Shown here piece by piece: positions 45,365 through 53,216 of a stretch of 64,000 nucleotides of DNA. Position 1 is the first letter of the stretch. Each line of letters starts with the position of its first letter. The position numbers were made by a program, and so were the translations under genes. Source of the stretch: an uncultured Draconibacterium sp. GTDB lineage: Bacteria > Bacteroidota > Bacteroidia > Bacteroidales > Prolixibacteraceae. Under the pieces are notes generated by a model that saw nothing but the letters and a program-made list of their open reading frames with translations, was not told the DNA's origin and did not search any database. The DNA lies in NCBI RefSeq assembly GCF_913060805.1, contig NZ_CAJXTC010000010.1, positions 1-64,000 of the forward strand, given 5' to 3'.

Positions 45365-45982
45365 TTACACGTGGTGCCATCCGTTTACAATGCTTCTGAA
45401 ATTATCAAGAGGTGACTTGCCAATTGATGCAATGTAAAGATGCACGATTAAGAATATGGAAATAAAGAATCCCATAGCCGAATGCGTTACAGCTGTGATA
45501 AGAACACCGCTGATGTTGTAAATTTTATTGAATATCAGCTCGGGAAACATTAACCCGATACCCGAAATTATTACCAATGGAACAACCAGGTACATAACAG
45601 CGATATAAGTATATTTTTGTAGCGGATTAAATTTACGTTTTTCAGAAAGCGGGTAAGGAGCTTTCATTCCGTGAAACATTCCCCAGGCATAATAGTAGGC
45701 CTGTTTCATTGGGCGTTTCAGAAAGTTCTTAGGTTTAACAATGTAGAATTTCTTGTTGCTTGTAAAAAAGTTTCCGAATAAAAACAGCAAGTAATTCAGC
45801 GTTATAATTACTCCGGCATAATTGTGCACGGTAATAATCAGTTTAAAGCTTATCAGCGATTCTTCAAAACCCGAATTCATACTAATTCCGGTAACGATAA
45901 GAAGAATAATACCCAAGGCGTTTATACCATGCCAAATGCGTAACCAAAGCGGGTAGAAATATATTTTGTTCTCTGAGCTCAT
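45365..45982 (-). CDS. cytochrome b561-like membrane subunit
   Basis: 205 residues, four membrane helices. Candidate heme-b histidines are in LRIWHGINALG (His18), ITVHNYAG, VTHSAMGF and IVHLYIAS. It resembles the b-type subunits of formate dehydrogenase, hydrogenase and thiosulfate reductase, which exchange electrons with menaquinone. It starts 2 bases after the heptaheme stop, so the two probably form a complex. Confidence 0.88.
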   Translation of the reverse strand: MSSENKIYFYPLWLRIWHGINALGIILLIVTGISMNSGFEESLISFKLIITVHNYAGVIITLNYLLFLFGNFFTSNKKFYIVKPKNFLKRPMKQAYYYAWGMFHGMKAPYPLSEKRKFNPLQKYTYIAVMYLVVPLVIISGIGLMFPELIFNKIYNISGVLITAVTHSAMGFFISIFLIVHLYIASIGKSPLDNFRSIVNGWHHV

Positions 45983-45984
45983 TG

Positions 45985-46923
45985 TTATTTCTTTTTGATG
46001 ATGATTCTAAATATTACGTGGATGATAATTCCTGCAAATGCTGCAAAAAAGATGATCAAACTTATCGTTTTTAAAATTGGAATCTGGTGCGATCCAATCA
46101 CGTAATTTTCATTCGAGAGCATTCCGAGCGCTGTTCCGTCTTCGGCTCTTTCCTGCAGGTTTTGGTATTTGTATAACGATGCTTTTAGCAATGAGTTTGC
46201 CGAGTGACATTCGGCACAACGGCGTACTGCTTCTTCTTTTGCAAGAATGTTGTGCGATACCATCAAATCGTCTTCAACTGCAGTGTGGCACTCGATACAA
46301 CGTACATGTTTAAAGTGGAGCTCCTGGTTTGGCAGCCAGTCGTGAATGGTGCCAACGCCAGCTTTAGTATCGCCGGATACCAGACTGAATCTTTTCATAT
46401 CATTATGACACGATAAACACATGTCGTTACTGTTTTCAACAATCTCCATAATACTGCTACTTGTGCGGGCAGTGGTAGAGTAGTAGTGTTGATCGTGACA
46501 TTTTGAACAGGTAAAGTTATCGCCAAAACTCTGGCGGTGTATACTCTTGTTAACTTCTTCGTCTATCTTTTCAAACTCGTATTTTGCAAACGACTCATCG
46601 CCGGCGTGGCAATCCAAACATGTCATCATTGGCTCCAGCTTTAACGATGCAGCATGCGGATAGGTTGTATAGTCGAATGAGTGACAATCCGTGCAGTCGA
46701 AATTTTGATGAACACCTGTACGTAACCGCAAAGTATCGATTATCAGGTATGGATTCATCAGTCGTTTCTCCTCAGTATCCATCATGTCGTTATGAAATGA
46801 ATAGGTTTGCTGAGAGTGACATTTTAAACAATCGTGATTTGCGGGATCATCGTAAAATTGCCCGAAACTCGGTACGGCAATCGCCAAAAGCATCAGGATT
46901 TGTAATGGAATGAAATATTTCAT
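45985..46923 (-). CDS. membrane-attached heptaheme cytochrome c
   Basis: 312 residues with signal peptide (MKYFIPLQILMLLAIAVPSFG), seven CXXCH motifs (CLKCH, CTDCH, CLDCH, CSKCH, CLSCH, CIECH, CAECH) and a C-terminal membrane helix (TISLIIFFAAFAGIIIHVIFRIIIKKK). It is the periplasmic partner of the b-type subunit encoded 2 bases downstream. First gene of the middle transcription unit of the cytochrome cluster, after a terminator. Confidence 0.92.
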   Translation of the reverse strand: MKYFIPLQILMLLAIAVPSFGQFYDDPANHDCLKCHSQQTYSFHNDMMDTEEKRLMNPYLIIDTLRLRTGVHQNFDCTDCHSFDYTTYPHAASLKLEPMMTCLDCHAGDESFAKYEFEKIDEEVNKSIHRQSFGDNFTCSKCHDQHYYSTTARTSSSIMEIVENSNDMCLSCHNDMKRFSLVSGDTKAGVGTIHDWLPNQELHFKHVRCIECHTAVEDDLMVSHNILAKEEAVRRCAECHSANSLLKASLYKYQNLQERAEDGTALGMLSNENYVIGSHQIPILKTISLIIFFAAFAGIIIHVIFRIIIKKK

Positions 46924-46977
46924 GGGTTAAATCGTGTAAATAGATCTGAAGTTTGCAATAACTTTATTGAATGAAAA

Positions 46978-47009
46978 ATGGTAATATCACTTTTTACGGA
47001 TATTACCAT
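46978..47009 (-). terminator. terminator after the DUF5777 gene
   Basis: An 11-bp stem ATGGTAATATC/GATATTACCAT (46978-46988 with 46999-47009) with a T-rich tract on the minus strand. It separates the outer-membrane group of genes from the membrane group. Confidence 0.75.
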
Positions 47010-47035
47010 CTTTATCATTTTTACTTTTTAATCGA

Positions 47036-47932
47036 TTAGAACATCCAGATACGAGTTATGGTAAAACCAACGGCCAATCCTTTATTGGTCCAGTCTTTCT
47101 GGTTATACATCATCGCATCCTGAGGAAGAATACCCTGTGCTGTTCCAACATAAATTTGGAAAGCGTGGGTGAATGTAAAGAATTCAACACCAAATGCTAC
47201 GTTTTCTTTAGCATGTGTAGCCCAGGTATGCTGCTCGGTAATATCTTTAATTTTAAGTGGATTGTCGTAGTTGAAAATAAAAGATCCCTGTGGAGAGAAC
47301 TTAATTTTTCCACTAAAATGAAGACCGATTACATCGTGGTCGTAATCCCAGCCTACCGTATTATAGTGCGAAAAACTGGCACCTGCCTGCAACGATAATA
47401 CATCGCCGAAGTTGCGGGTAACCATAGCTTGCGAGAAATACGAAAGACGGTCGGTGAATCCAAACTGGTATTGAGCCGGTTTGCCTTTTGATTCAACTAC
47501 GTTGCCGGTTCCGAAAGCGCTTTCGTTTCTTCCGTCGATAGCTACATTACCAAATACGGTAAGTGATATTGGCATGCCACTTGTTTTTTGCTGAAGTATT
47601 TTATACTTGGCATTAAAATCAGTGTACATGTTCTTTTTTGTGATTCCCGCGCCGATTTGTAGATTCTTTACAGGTACATAGTTTAGCGCCAATCTTACGT
47701 TGGAGCCCGGAGCATAAATTCCCCACAAGTCAGATTTCCCGTTTTCGAGCGAACCGAATTTGTGTTGAATAATAAATTCCAATGTACGTGCATCAGGAAT
47801 ATAAGAGGTTTGTGCGTCAATCAGTATGCCGCTGTTAAAAGCATATACCGGATCGGCTTCCTCCTCCTGTGCAAACGAATTGGAAAAAGTTACTCCTAAA
47901 ATAATCAGAATCAATATATATTTTTTCATCAT
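47036..47932 (-). CDS. DUF5777-type putative outer-membrane beta-barrel
   Basis: 298 residues with a signal peptide (MMKKYILILIILGVTFSNSFAQ). Alternating beta strands throughout (VRLALNYVPVKNLQIGAGITKKNMYTDFNAKYKIL ... LQAGASFSHYNTVGWDYDHDVIGLHFSGKIKFS) and a terminal aromatic (ITRIWMF) fit an outer-membrane barrel, resembling DUF5777. It is encoded between heme lipoproteins and membrane cytochromes, so it may be the pore through which an outer-membrane cytochrome is wired. That role is inferred. Confidence 0.75.
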   Translation of the reverse strand: MMKKYILILIILGVTFSNSFAQEEEADPVYAFNSGILIDAQTSYIPDARTLEFIIQHKFGSLENGKSDLWGIYAPGSNVRLALNYVPVKNLQIGAGITKKNMYTDFNAKYKILQQKTSGMPISLTVFGNVAIDGRNESAFGTGNVVESKGKPAQYQFGFTDRLSYFSQAMVTRNFGDVLSLQAGASFSHYNTVGWDYDHDVIGLHFSGKIKFSPQGSFIFNYDNPLKIKDITEQHTWATHAKENVAFGVEFFTFTHAFQIYVGTAQGILPQDAMMYNQKDWTNKGLAVGFTITRIWMF

Positions 47933-47948
47933 TAATCAGTTTAGGTTT

Positions 47949-48326
47949 TTAATTGTTTTGAGCTCCTTGAGTGATCCAGGTAAGTACCAATGCCGCTTCT
48001 GCCTCCGAGTATTTAATATGGTTTCCATCAGGGCTTGGTTTGGTGTAAATCAAGCTCGATGCAGGATCAGAAGTGTTTATATAACGGCTGCTATTTAGCG
48101 AATTATAGGCATTCTCAGGAGTAAGGTCTGGATTTTGATTTCCGGTGTAATGGCACGAAGTACATTTTGAATCGAAAATTGGCGCGATTTCCGCAGAAAA
48201 CGATACATCAGGTGCATCGGGATCAGTCGGATCTACCACCTCTTCTTCAACTATCCAATTGTACGCGCAACCACTCATTATTATCGCTAATACGATCAGT
48301 GATAAAAGAGTTTTGAATGTCCTCAT
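47949..48326 (-). CDS. monoheme cytochrome c lipoprotein
   Basis: 125 residues. The lipobox IIMSGC puts a lipidated Cys at 20; one heme motif CTSCH at 55-59 in the context IFDSKCTSCHYTGNQNPDLTPENAY resembles small c-type domains of the planctomycete/DUF1587 kind (EIAPIF...C..CH). It probably sits on a membrane facing the periplasm or the surface. It lies 16 bases upstream of the DUF5777 gene. Confidence 0.85.
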   Translation of the reverse strand: MRTFKTLLSLIVLAIIMSGCAYNWIVEEEVVDPTDPDAPDVSFSAEIAPIFDSKCTSCHYTGNQNPDLTPENAYNSLNSSRYINTSDPASSLIYTKPSPDGNHIKYSEAEAALVLTWITQGAQNN

Positions 48327-48342
48327 GAGTATTGGTTTTTAA

Positions 48343-48377
48343 AAAGTCGGATATAATTTAAAAAGATATCCGACTTT
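48343..48377 (-). terminator. hairpin after the hexaheme gene
   Basis: A 12-bp perfect stem AAAGTCGGATAT/ATATCCGACTTT (48343-48354 with 48366-48377) with a short T5 run on the minus strand; it may only attenuate read-through to the monoheme gene. Confidence 0.6.
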
Positions 48378-48418
48378 GTTATTTTTTCAAATTATTGTAA
48401 AAACAGTAGAGCCGCTTG

Positions 48419-49540
48419 CTATAAACCTAAGGCAGCTTCGGCCTGGTTTAGCAATTGTCTTGCATAACCTGGGTTATGTGCTCCGTGACTCTTGTCTTCC
48501 CATAAGCACATGAAATTCCAAAATGCATCCCATTGGTCTTTTGGTAAAGACGCGTACATAGGATGTACTCCGTCTTCAGCAACGTGGATCGCACCAATTT
48601 CTTCTAAAGCAGCTTCAACAGCAGCCATTCTTGCAGCGATATCAGATTGGATACCTTCAATATCAACTGCGTCACCATGGCAGTTATTACACATATTAAT
48701 TTCAGCAACATAAGAGTGGCCGCTAGCGCCATCTTCACCGTGCATGTGACAATTAATACAAGTGTGGTGTGCTTGCTCAAATGGAGTACCAATTTGAGAA
48801 CCCATATCAGCAGCAATCATATTTGCTTGTGGTCCGTGGTGTGGTCCGGCATGTGTACTGCTGGTGTAAACGTGAGTTAAAGGAACATCAAATACTACTG
48901 TTAATGTATCTTCGGTAGCATTTAAAGTTTTTGATCCATTAGGACCTACGGCACCGTGGAGTTGGTATGACTCAATATCCGCTCCTGTGAACGTGCGAGT
49001 AAATGTTGTTGCTTCTGTTCTATAATAAGAATCTGGAGTAGATCTTGCCTGGTGACAAGTTGCACACAAGTTTGAAGCTTCGTAGTTATAAGTTTTTCCA
49101 TCAATGGCAGCTGATTCAACAAATTCCATACTGTAAAGAGGAGCACTTATACCTTCTTCTAAACTGCTGTGGTTGTTGTGACATGTTGAACACTCAAGCG
49201 GTGCACCAACTGCAGGAGCTATTTCAGCACCTGTTGTAATATAGGTTACATAACCTTCATCCGAGTGACATTGAGCACATCCTGCTCTGGTACCAGCATA
49301 AGAAAATGAAGTTCCAGCTGAGTGTGCGTGTTCTGAAAATGTAGTGGTAATCGCATCCATATTGGATTGTGTGTGACACACTAAACAGGTTTGATTCCCG
49401 TCCATACCATCGGCTCCATCGGCTCCATCAGTTCCATCGGCTCCAGGAAGTCCCATCGGCCCTTCTTTTGTACATGAAGAAAACATGAATGCCAGAATAA
49501 AACCTAGCATGAATAATTTTGAGATAGATTTGTAGTTCAT
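48419..49540 (-). CDS. collagen-like hexaheme cytochrome c lipoprotein
   Basis: 373 residues. The lipobox FMFSSC makes Cys23 the lipidated residue. Residues 27-50 are eight perfect Gly-X-Y triplets (GPM GLP GAD GTD GAD GAD GMD GNQ), a collagen-like stalk. Six c-heme motifs follow, the first at Cys52: CLVCH, CAQCH, CSTCH, CATCH, CINCH, CNNCH. Lipid anchor, trimer-forming stalk and heme head suggest a surface-exposed, possibly trimeric cytochrome that hands electrons outward. It is the first structural gene after the Crp/Fnr regulator. No reductase hallmark such as CXXCK is present. Confidence 0.88.
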   Translation of the reverse strand: MNYKSISKLFMLGFILAFMFSSCTKEGPMGLPGADGTDGADGADGMDGNQTCLVCHTQSNMDAITTTFSEHAHSAGTSFSYAGTRAGCAQCHSDEGYVTYITTGAEIAPAVGAPLECSTCHNNHSSLEEGISAPLYSMEFVESAAIDGKTYNYEASNLCATCHQARSTPDSYYRTEATTFTRTFTGADIESYQLHGAVGPNGSKTLNATEDTLTVVFDVPLTHVYTSSTHAGPHHGPQANMIAADMGSQIGTPFEQAHHTCINCHMHGEDGASGHSYVAEINMCNNCHGDAVDIEGIQSDIAARMAAVEAALEEIGAIHVAEDGVHPMYASLPKDQWDAFWNFMCLWEDKSHGAHNPGYARQLLNQAEAALGL

Positions 49541-49686
49541 AACGTAGTATATTAGGTAATTTATATTTGTTATTACTCTTTGGGAGATAAAAGTACTTCG
49601 ATAACCATTATGAACTTTAGGGGGAACAGTGATATAACAGAATGTGCAAATTGATAATAAGCAAGTCTGGGATTGATATATGTCAA

Positions 49687-50418
49687 TTATCCGTTTTCGC
49701 TAATCGAAACTAGTGAACTTTCGTCTAATATGCTTATTGTATTACCCTTGGTATTAATGTATTTAGAGTCTTTAAATTGGTGAAGAATCCGTACAAAGCT
49801 TTCTTTTGTCATGTTCGACATCTCGGCTAATTCCTGCCGCGTAAGAGGCACCGAAAACTCATCAGAGTTGAAAATTTCGTTCTTTAAATACAGTAAAGTA
49901 TCAGCCACTCTTCCGGGCATATATTTCTGTGTATGGTCGACCAGTTTTTTTAGCAGGTAATTGTTTTGTTTGGTGTGGTTGCGCAGTAATTTAATGGCAA
50001 ACTCGTTGTTCTGCCCAAAAATGCTGGTCAGGTTTGCCGAGTCGATCATACAGCACCTTACTTTGGTAATTGCCGAAACGCTAAAATGCTGGAAGTTTCC
50101 GTTAAAAAGACCTCCTCCGCTGATAAAGTCACCGGCTTTGGCAATACGCACAATTACGTTTTTGCCGTTTGCACTTTCAACATAAAATTTTGCCAGTCCT
50201 TCGTTAATACAAATCACCGAAGTTGAAGCTGTATTTTGTTTGGTGATAGTCTCTCCAACATTATATACAATTTGTCGTTTTTTGTCAATCAGAAAGTCAA
50301 TTTCTTCCTGGTTGAGGGGGGAAAAGATGTTGTTTTTATGTTCTTGTATACACGATTTGCAACCTCCTCCATGAAGCTTACTGCCCTTGTTACAATTTTC
50401 GGTATTGTTATGCGCCAT
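49687..50418 (-). CDS. Crp/Fnr-family transcriptional regulator
   Basis: 243 residues: cyclic-nucleotide-binding-like fold (IVYNVGETITKQNTASTSVICINEGLAKFYVE), dimer helix (about 135-160) and a C-terminal HTH (VPLTRQELAEMSNMTKESFVRILHQFK). The N terminus has cysteines at 9, 20 and 23, with another Cys in SVICINEG, an arrangement compatible with but not proving an oxygen-labile [4Fe-4S] cluster as in FNR. It is 146 bases upstream of the hexaheme gene and points the same way, so it is the likely regulator of the cytochrome cluster. Confidence 0.9.
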   Translation of the reverse strand: MAHNNTENCNKGSKLHGGGCKSCIQEHKNNIFSPLNQEEIDFLIDKKRQIVYNVGETITKQNTASTSVICINEGLAKFYVESANGKNVIVRIAKAGDFISGGGLFNGNFQHFSVSAITKVRCCMIDSANLTSIFGQNNEFAIKLLRNHTKQNNYLLKKLVDHTQKYMPGRVADTLLYLKNEIFNSDEFSVPLTRQELAEMSNMTKESFVRILHQFKDSKYINTKGNTISILDESSLVSISENG

Positions 50419-50725
50419 TTTAAAGTTTTGGTATTTAGTTAATTATCGTTATTAGGTTTCTCTTCTCATAATAATTAGCACAATTCTATTTTTGAACCTC
50501 AACATAGTAAAATATTTCAATATTTAAAAGTGTAGATTATTACTATTTTTAAATGAATTAATGTGAAAATTACTAATAAAAATCGGGAATAAATGAAGAT
50601 GTGTTGGAAAGCAGAACCAGACCTTTCAGTTATGCGATAGTCAGGAGTTACTTATATATTAATATAAGTACGTGCAGAATTTGATATTACACGAGGAAAA
50701 AATGGGGGAGATATTTTGAACTGTT
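50419..50725. other. AT-rich intergenic region
   Basis: 307 bases between the argB stop and the start of the Crp/Fnr gene, both read on the minus strand. The only structure I see is an 8-bp inverted repeat ACTTATAT/ATATAAGT around ATTA at 50650-50669, which might end argB transcription or bind a regulator. No ORF or RNA gene is visible. Confidence 0.5.
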
Positions 50726-51493
50726 TTAGGTAAGGCGGGTACCGCGCCCGGTTGCAATATTTTCGGGGTTGGTGATCAGGATTTCCTGCACACCTTTTGC
50801 TTTTGCCCGGAAACCGTTATCGAGCTTCGGAATCATTCCTTCACTGATGGTACCGTCGGTTTTGTATTCGTCAAATAATTTATAATTCAGATCGTAGATC
50901 ACCGACGCTTCATCGTTTGGATCGCGTAAAACACCCCGTTTTTCGAAACAATAGAAAAGGTAAACTTTAAAGTAGTTCGATAATTCGATGGCTAACTCCG
51001 AAGCAATTGTATCGGCATTGGTATTTAATAACTGGCCTTTTGCATCGTGGGTGAGTGGCGCTACAACCGGAATAACGTTTTCATTTATCAGCATTCGCAG
51101 TTCGCGTGCATTTACATCGTCAACGTCGCCCACAAAGCCATAATCAACATCCTGTACCGGGCGTTTGTGGGCTTTTATTAAACCGAGGTCGGCTCCGGTT
51201 AGTCCCACTGCATTCATGTCTCGCGCCTGTAATCCGGCAACAATCTTCTTGTTCACCAAACCTCCATAAACCATGGTAACCACTTCCAGCATGTCGGCAT
51301 CGGTAATGCGGCGGCCATCAATCATTTTGGTTTCAATTCCAAGGCGCTTTGCAATCTCAGTAGCCGTACGTCCACCTCCGTGAACCAGTAATTTATTTCC
51401 TGAAATTTTACGAAACTGATCGAGCAGAGCGTCTAATGATTCAGGTTCTTCAACTACTTTTCCACCTACTTTAATGATTGTTAGCCTATCCAT
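50726..51493 (-). CDS. argB: acetylglutamate kinase (ArgB)
   Basis: 255-residue amino-acid kinase. KVGGKVVE at the start, LLVHGGGRTATEIAKRLG, GLTGADLG and LNTNADTIASELA are diagnostic. It phosphorylates N-acetylglutamate in arginine synthesis; in some Bacteroidales the arginine pathway uses N-succinyl intermediates, so the acyl group is not certain. No other arg gene is adjacent; it lies 93 bases after hisH with no visible terminator. Confidence 0.92.
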   Translation of the reverse strand: MDRLTIIKVGGKVVEEPESLDALLDQFRKISGNKLLVHGGGRTATEIAKRLGIETKMIDGRRITDADMLEVVTMVYGGLVNKKIVAGLQARDMNAVGLTGADLGLIKAHKRPVQDVDYGFVGDVDDVNARELRMLINENVIPVVAPLTHDAKGQLLNTNADTIASELAIELSNYFKVYLFYCFEKRGVLRDPNDEASVIYDLNYKLFDEYKTDGTISEGMIPKLDNGFRAKAKGVQEILITNPENIATGRGTRLT

Positions 51494-51586
51494 GATTTTG
51501 CTGATTACTTTTTATTTATTGTTTGTTTCGTTTGAAGAACGTTGATTCCGGTTTAAAATTGTTAGTACAAAGTTACGTTAGTGAGC

Positions 51587-52186
51587 TTAGAGTTTTAGAA
51601 AGTTCTCCAATATTTTTGCGCCGATAGTTCCACTTTTTTCCGGGTGAAATTGTGTGGCATAAAAATTATCGCGGTGCAAAGCAGCACTAAACGGAAGAAT
51701 ATAGTCGCAGGTGGCAATGGTATGTTCGCTTTTTTCGGCGTAATACGAGTGCACAAAGTAAACGTATTCGTTTTCCAGCTCGGCCGTAAAAAGGTCGCTT
51801 TTCAGGTCTTTGATGGCATTCCAGCCCATGTGCGGAACTTTGGTAATATATTCTTCGCTTGGTTTTGGAATAAAACGTTTTACTTTCTCATCGAAAATAC
51901 CCAGACATTCGGTATCGTTTTCTTCCGAGTGCGAGCACATCAACTGCAATCCGAGACAAATTCCCAATACCGGTTGCTTCAGCGAAACGATCAGTTCGTC
52001 GAGTTTGTTTTCTCGTAGGTAAGCCATTGTTGTGCTGGCCTCGCCAACTCCCGGAAAGATGACTTTGTCGGCTTTCCGGATCTTGTCGTGATCTGCCGTA
52101 ATTTCGGCATTCACACCCAGTCGGTTAAGCGCATTGTTTACCGATTCAATATTTCCGGCGTTGTATTTTATTATTACAATGTTCAT
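51587..52186 (-). CDS. hisH: imidazole glycerol phosphate synthase, glutaminase subunit
   Basis: 199-residue class I glutamine amidotransferase supplying ammonia to HisF. The nucleophile is Cys77 in GICLGLQLM; the His/Glu pair is in ATQFHPEKSG. KVPHMGWNAI is HisH-specific. hisA, hisF and hisIE, which usually follow, are missing here; the next gene is argB. Confidence 0.96.
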   Translation of the reverse strand: MNIVIIKYNAGNIESVNNALNRLGVNAEITADHDKIRKADKVIFPGVGEASTTMAYLRENKLDELIVSLKQPVLGICLGLQLMCSHSEENDTECLGIFDEKVKRFIPKPSEEYITKVPHMGWNAIKDLKSDLFTAELENEYVYFVHSYYAEKSEHTIATCDYILPFSAALHRDNFYATQFHPEKSGTIGAKILENFLKL

Positions 52187-52188
52187 TT

Positions 52189-52737
52189 TTATTCTTTTAG
52201 TAAAAGATCGATCACTTCCACCATTTCATTGAATTCGTCTTCTTTAAACAGGCGGGTCATGTATACGATCTTACCTGTTTTGTCGATAATCACGTTTCGG
52301 GTAACACCGGCACCTTTTGCGGCAAACGTGTAAAAGATATCAGCGCCCGGATCAAGTGCCAGAGGATAAGTAATTTCCATCGTTTTTTTGAAATCTTTTA
52401 CCTTATCGAGTGGCTCGTCCATGTCAACACCAATCAGCACAAAATCGTCGTTGTTTTTGTGTTTTTGCCAGATCTCTTTTTCAATGTGTGGCATTTCTTT
52501 GCGGCACACCGAACACCAGCTGGCAGTAAATTGCAACATGGTTACTTTGCCTTTTAAATCGGCAGTTGAAACTTTTGTGCCGTCGGTAAGTTCCATGGTA
52601 ATATCGGGCATTTGCTGGCCAATTTTTACGATGTAGCCGTAATCGGCCGGGATTTCTTTTTCCGGAACTGCGCTTAGTTGGGCGAATGCTGACATAGTTA
52701 ATAGTGTTATACTGAGGATGGATAGTAGTTTTTTCAT
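52189..52737 (-). CDS. TlpA-type thiol-disulfide oxidoreductase
   Basis: 182 residues with signal peptide MKKLLSILSITLLTMSAFAQ and a TlpA/ResA-like thioredoxin fold. Active site CSVC at 75-78 in TASWCSVCRKEMPHIEKE, cis-Pro region GAGVTRNVIIDKTGKIVY. Periplasmic. ResA-like proteins reduce apocytochrome c cysteines before heme attachment, so a link to the nearby cytochrome cluster is possible but unproven. It stands 2 bases before hisH inside the his operon. Confidence 0.9.
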   Translation of the reverse strand: MKKLLSILSITLLTMSAFAQLSAVPEKEIPADYGYIVKIGQQMPDITMELTDGTKVSTADLKGKVTMLQFTASWCSVCRKEMPHIEKEIWQKHKNNDDFVLIGVDMDEPLDKVKDFKKTMEITYPLALDPGADIFYTFAAKGAGVTRNVIIDKTGKIVYMTRLFKEDEFNEMVEVIDLLLKE

Positions 52738-52747
52738 ATTTCTTTAT

Positions 52748-52779
52748 TGTTACTGGTTGCTTGTTTCAAGTTACTGGTT
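52748..52779. repeat. tandem GTTACTGGTT motif, left of four-helix gene
   Basis: Two copies of TTACTGGTT (52750-52758 and 52771-52779), the second overlapping the stop codon of the four-helix gene. A related motif in inverted orientation lies on the other side of the gene. Confidence 0.55.
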
Positions 52780-53149
52780 AATGTTTTTCATTCCAGTGTT
52801 TTTCTACGTAGTCAATAAATTTATTTAGTTTTTTGCCTAAAAGTTCATAATCTGCTATCAGATCGTTTAAGCCTTTTGATTCAAAATGAAGTTCATTAAT
52901 CATTGTTAACTGGGAGTTTGCTTCATCACAAGAAGCCAGAGCATCAACCAGAAACCGGATAAAGTCTTGTTTGTATCTGTTTCTGCCATAGCCCTCAACG
53001 ATATTGTCTTTTATGCTTTTTGTTGAGCGTCTGACCTGACTTCCTTGTTCATATAGTTCGTAAGCAGGTAAAGTTAAGGTCATTTTATGAACTTTAATAG
53101 CCAATTGATAGGCGGACTGATAAATTTCTAAATCTCTATAACTCTTCAT
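52778..53149 (-). CDS. four-helix-bundle (S23/IVP-type) protein
   Basis: 123 residues, all helical: SYRDLEIYQSAYQLAIKVHKMTLTLP, YEQGSQVRRSTKSIKDNIVEGYGRNRYKQDFIRFLVDALASCDEANSQL, then a C-terminal helix. This is the family first met as an intervening-sequence protein inside spirochaete 23S rRNA genes and found free-standing and mobile in many Bacteroidota. Function unknown, possibly nucleic-acid-binding. It interrupts the his operon between purU and tlpA. Confidence 0.88.
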   Translation of the reverse strand: MKSYRDLEIYQSAYQLAIKVHKMTLTLPAYELYEQGSQVRRSTKSIKDNIVEGYGRNRYKQDFIRFLVDALASCDEANSQLTMINELHFESKGLNDLIADYELLGKKLNKFIDYVEKHWNEKH

Positions 53150-53185
53150 AATCGTCTATTTTAGTTAATTTTTAAGATTGACTAA

Positions 53186-53211
53186 AACCTGCAACTTGTA
53201 ACCTGCAACTT
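53186..53211. repeat. tandem AACCTGCAACTT motif, right of four-helix gene
   Basis: Two perfect 12-base copies (53186-53197 and 53200-53211). Read on the other strand they are AAGTTGCAGGTT, closely matching the GTTACTGGTT pair on the far side of the gene, so the gene lies between inverted tandem motifs. Confidence 0.6.
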
Positions 53212-53216
53212 TGTTC

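Noticed and set aside
36840-50418. Nitrite reductase (nrf) operon
   Set aside because: NapC-type protein, CcsBA and a Crp/Fnr gene suggested it, but there is no NrfA and no CXXCK heme motif anywhere in the cluster.
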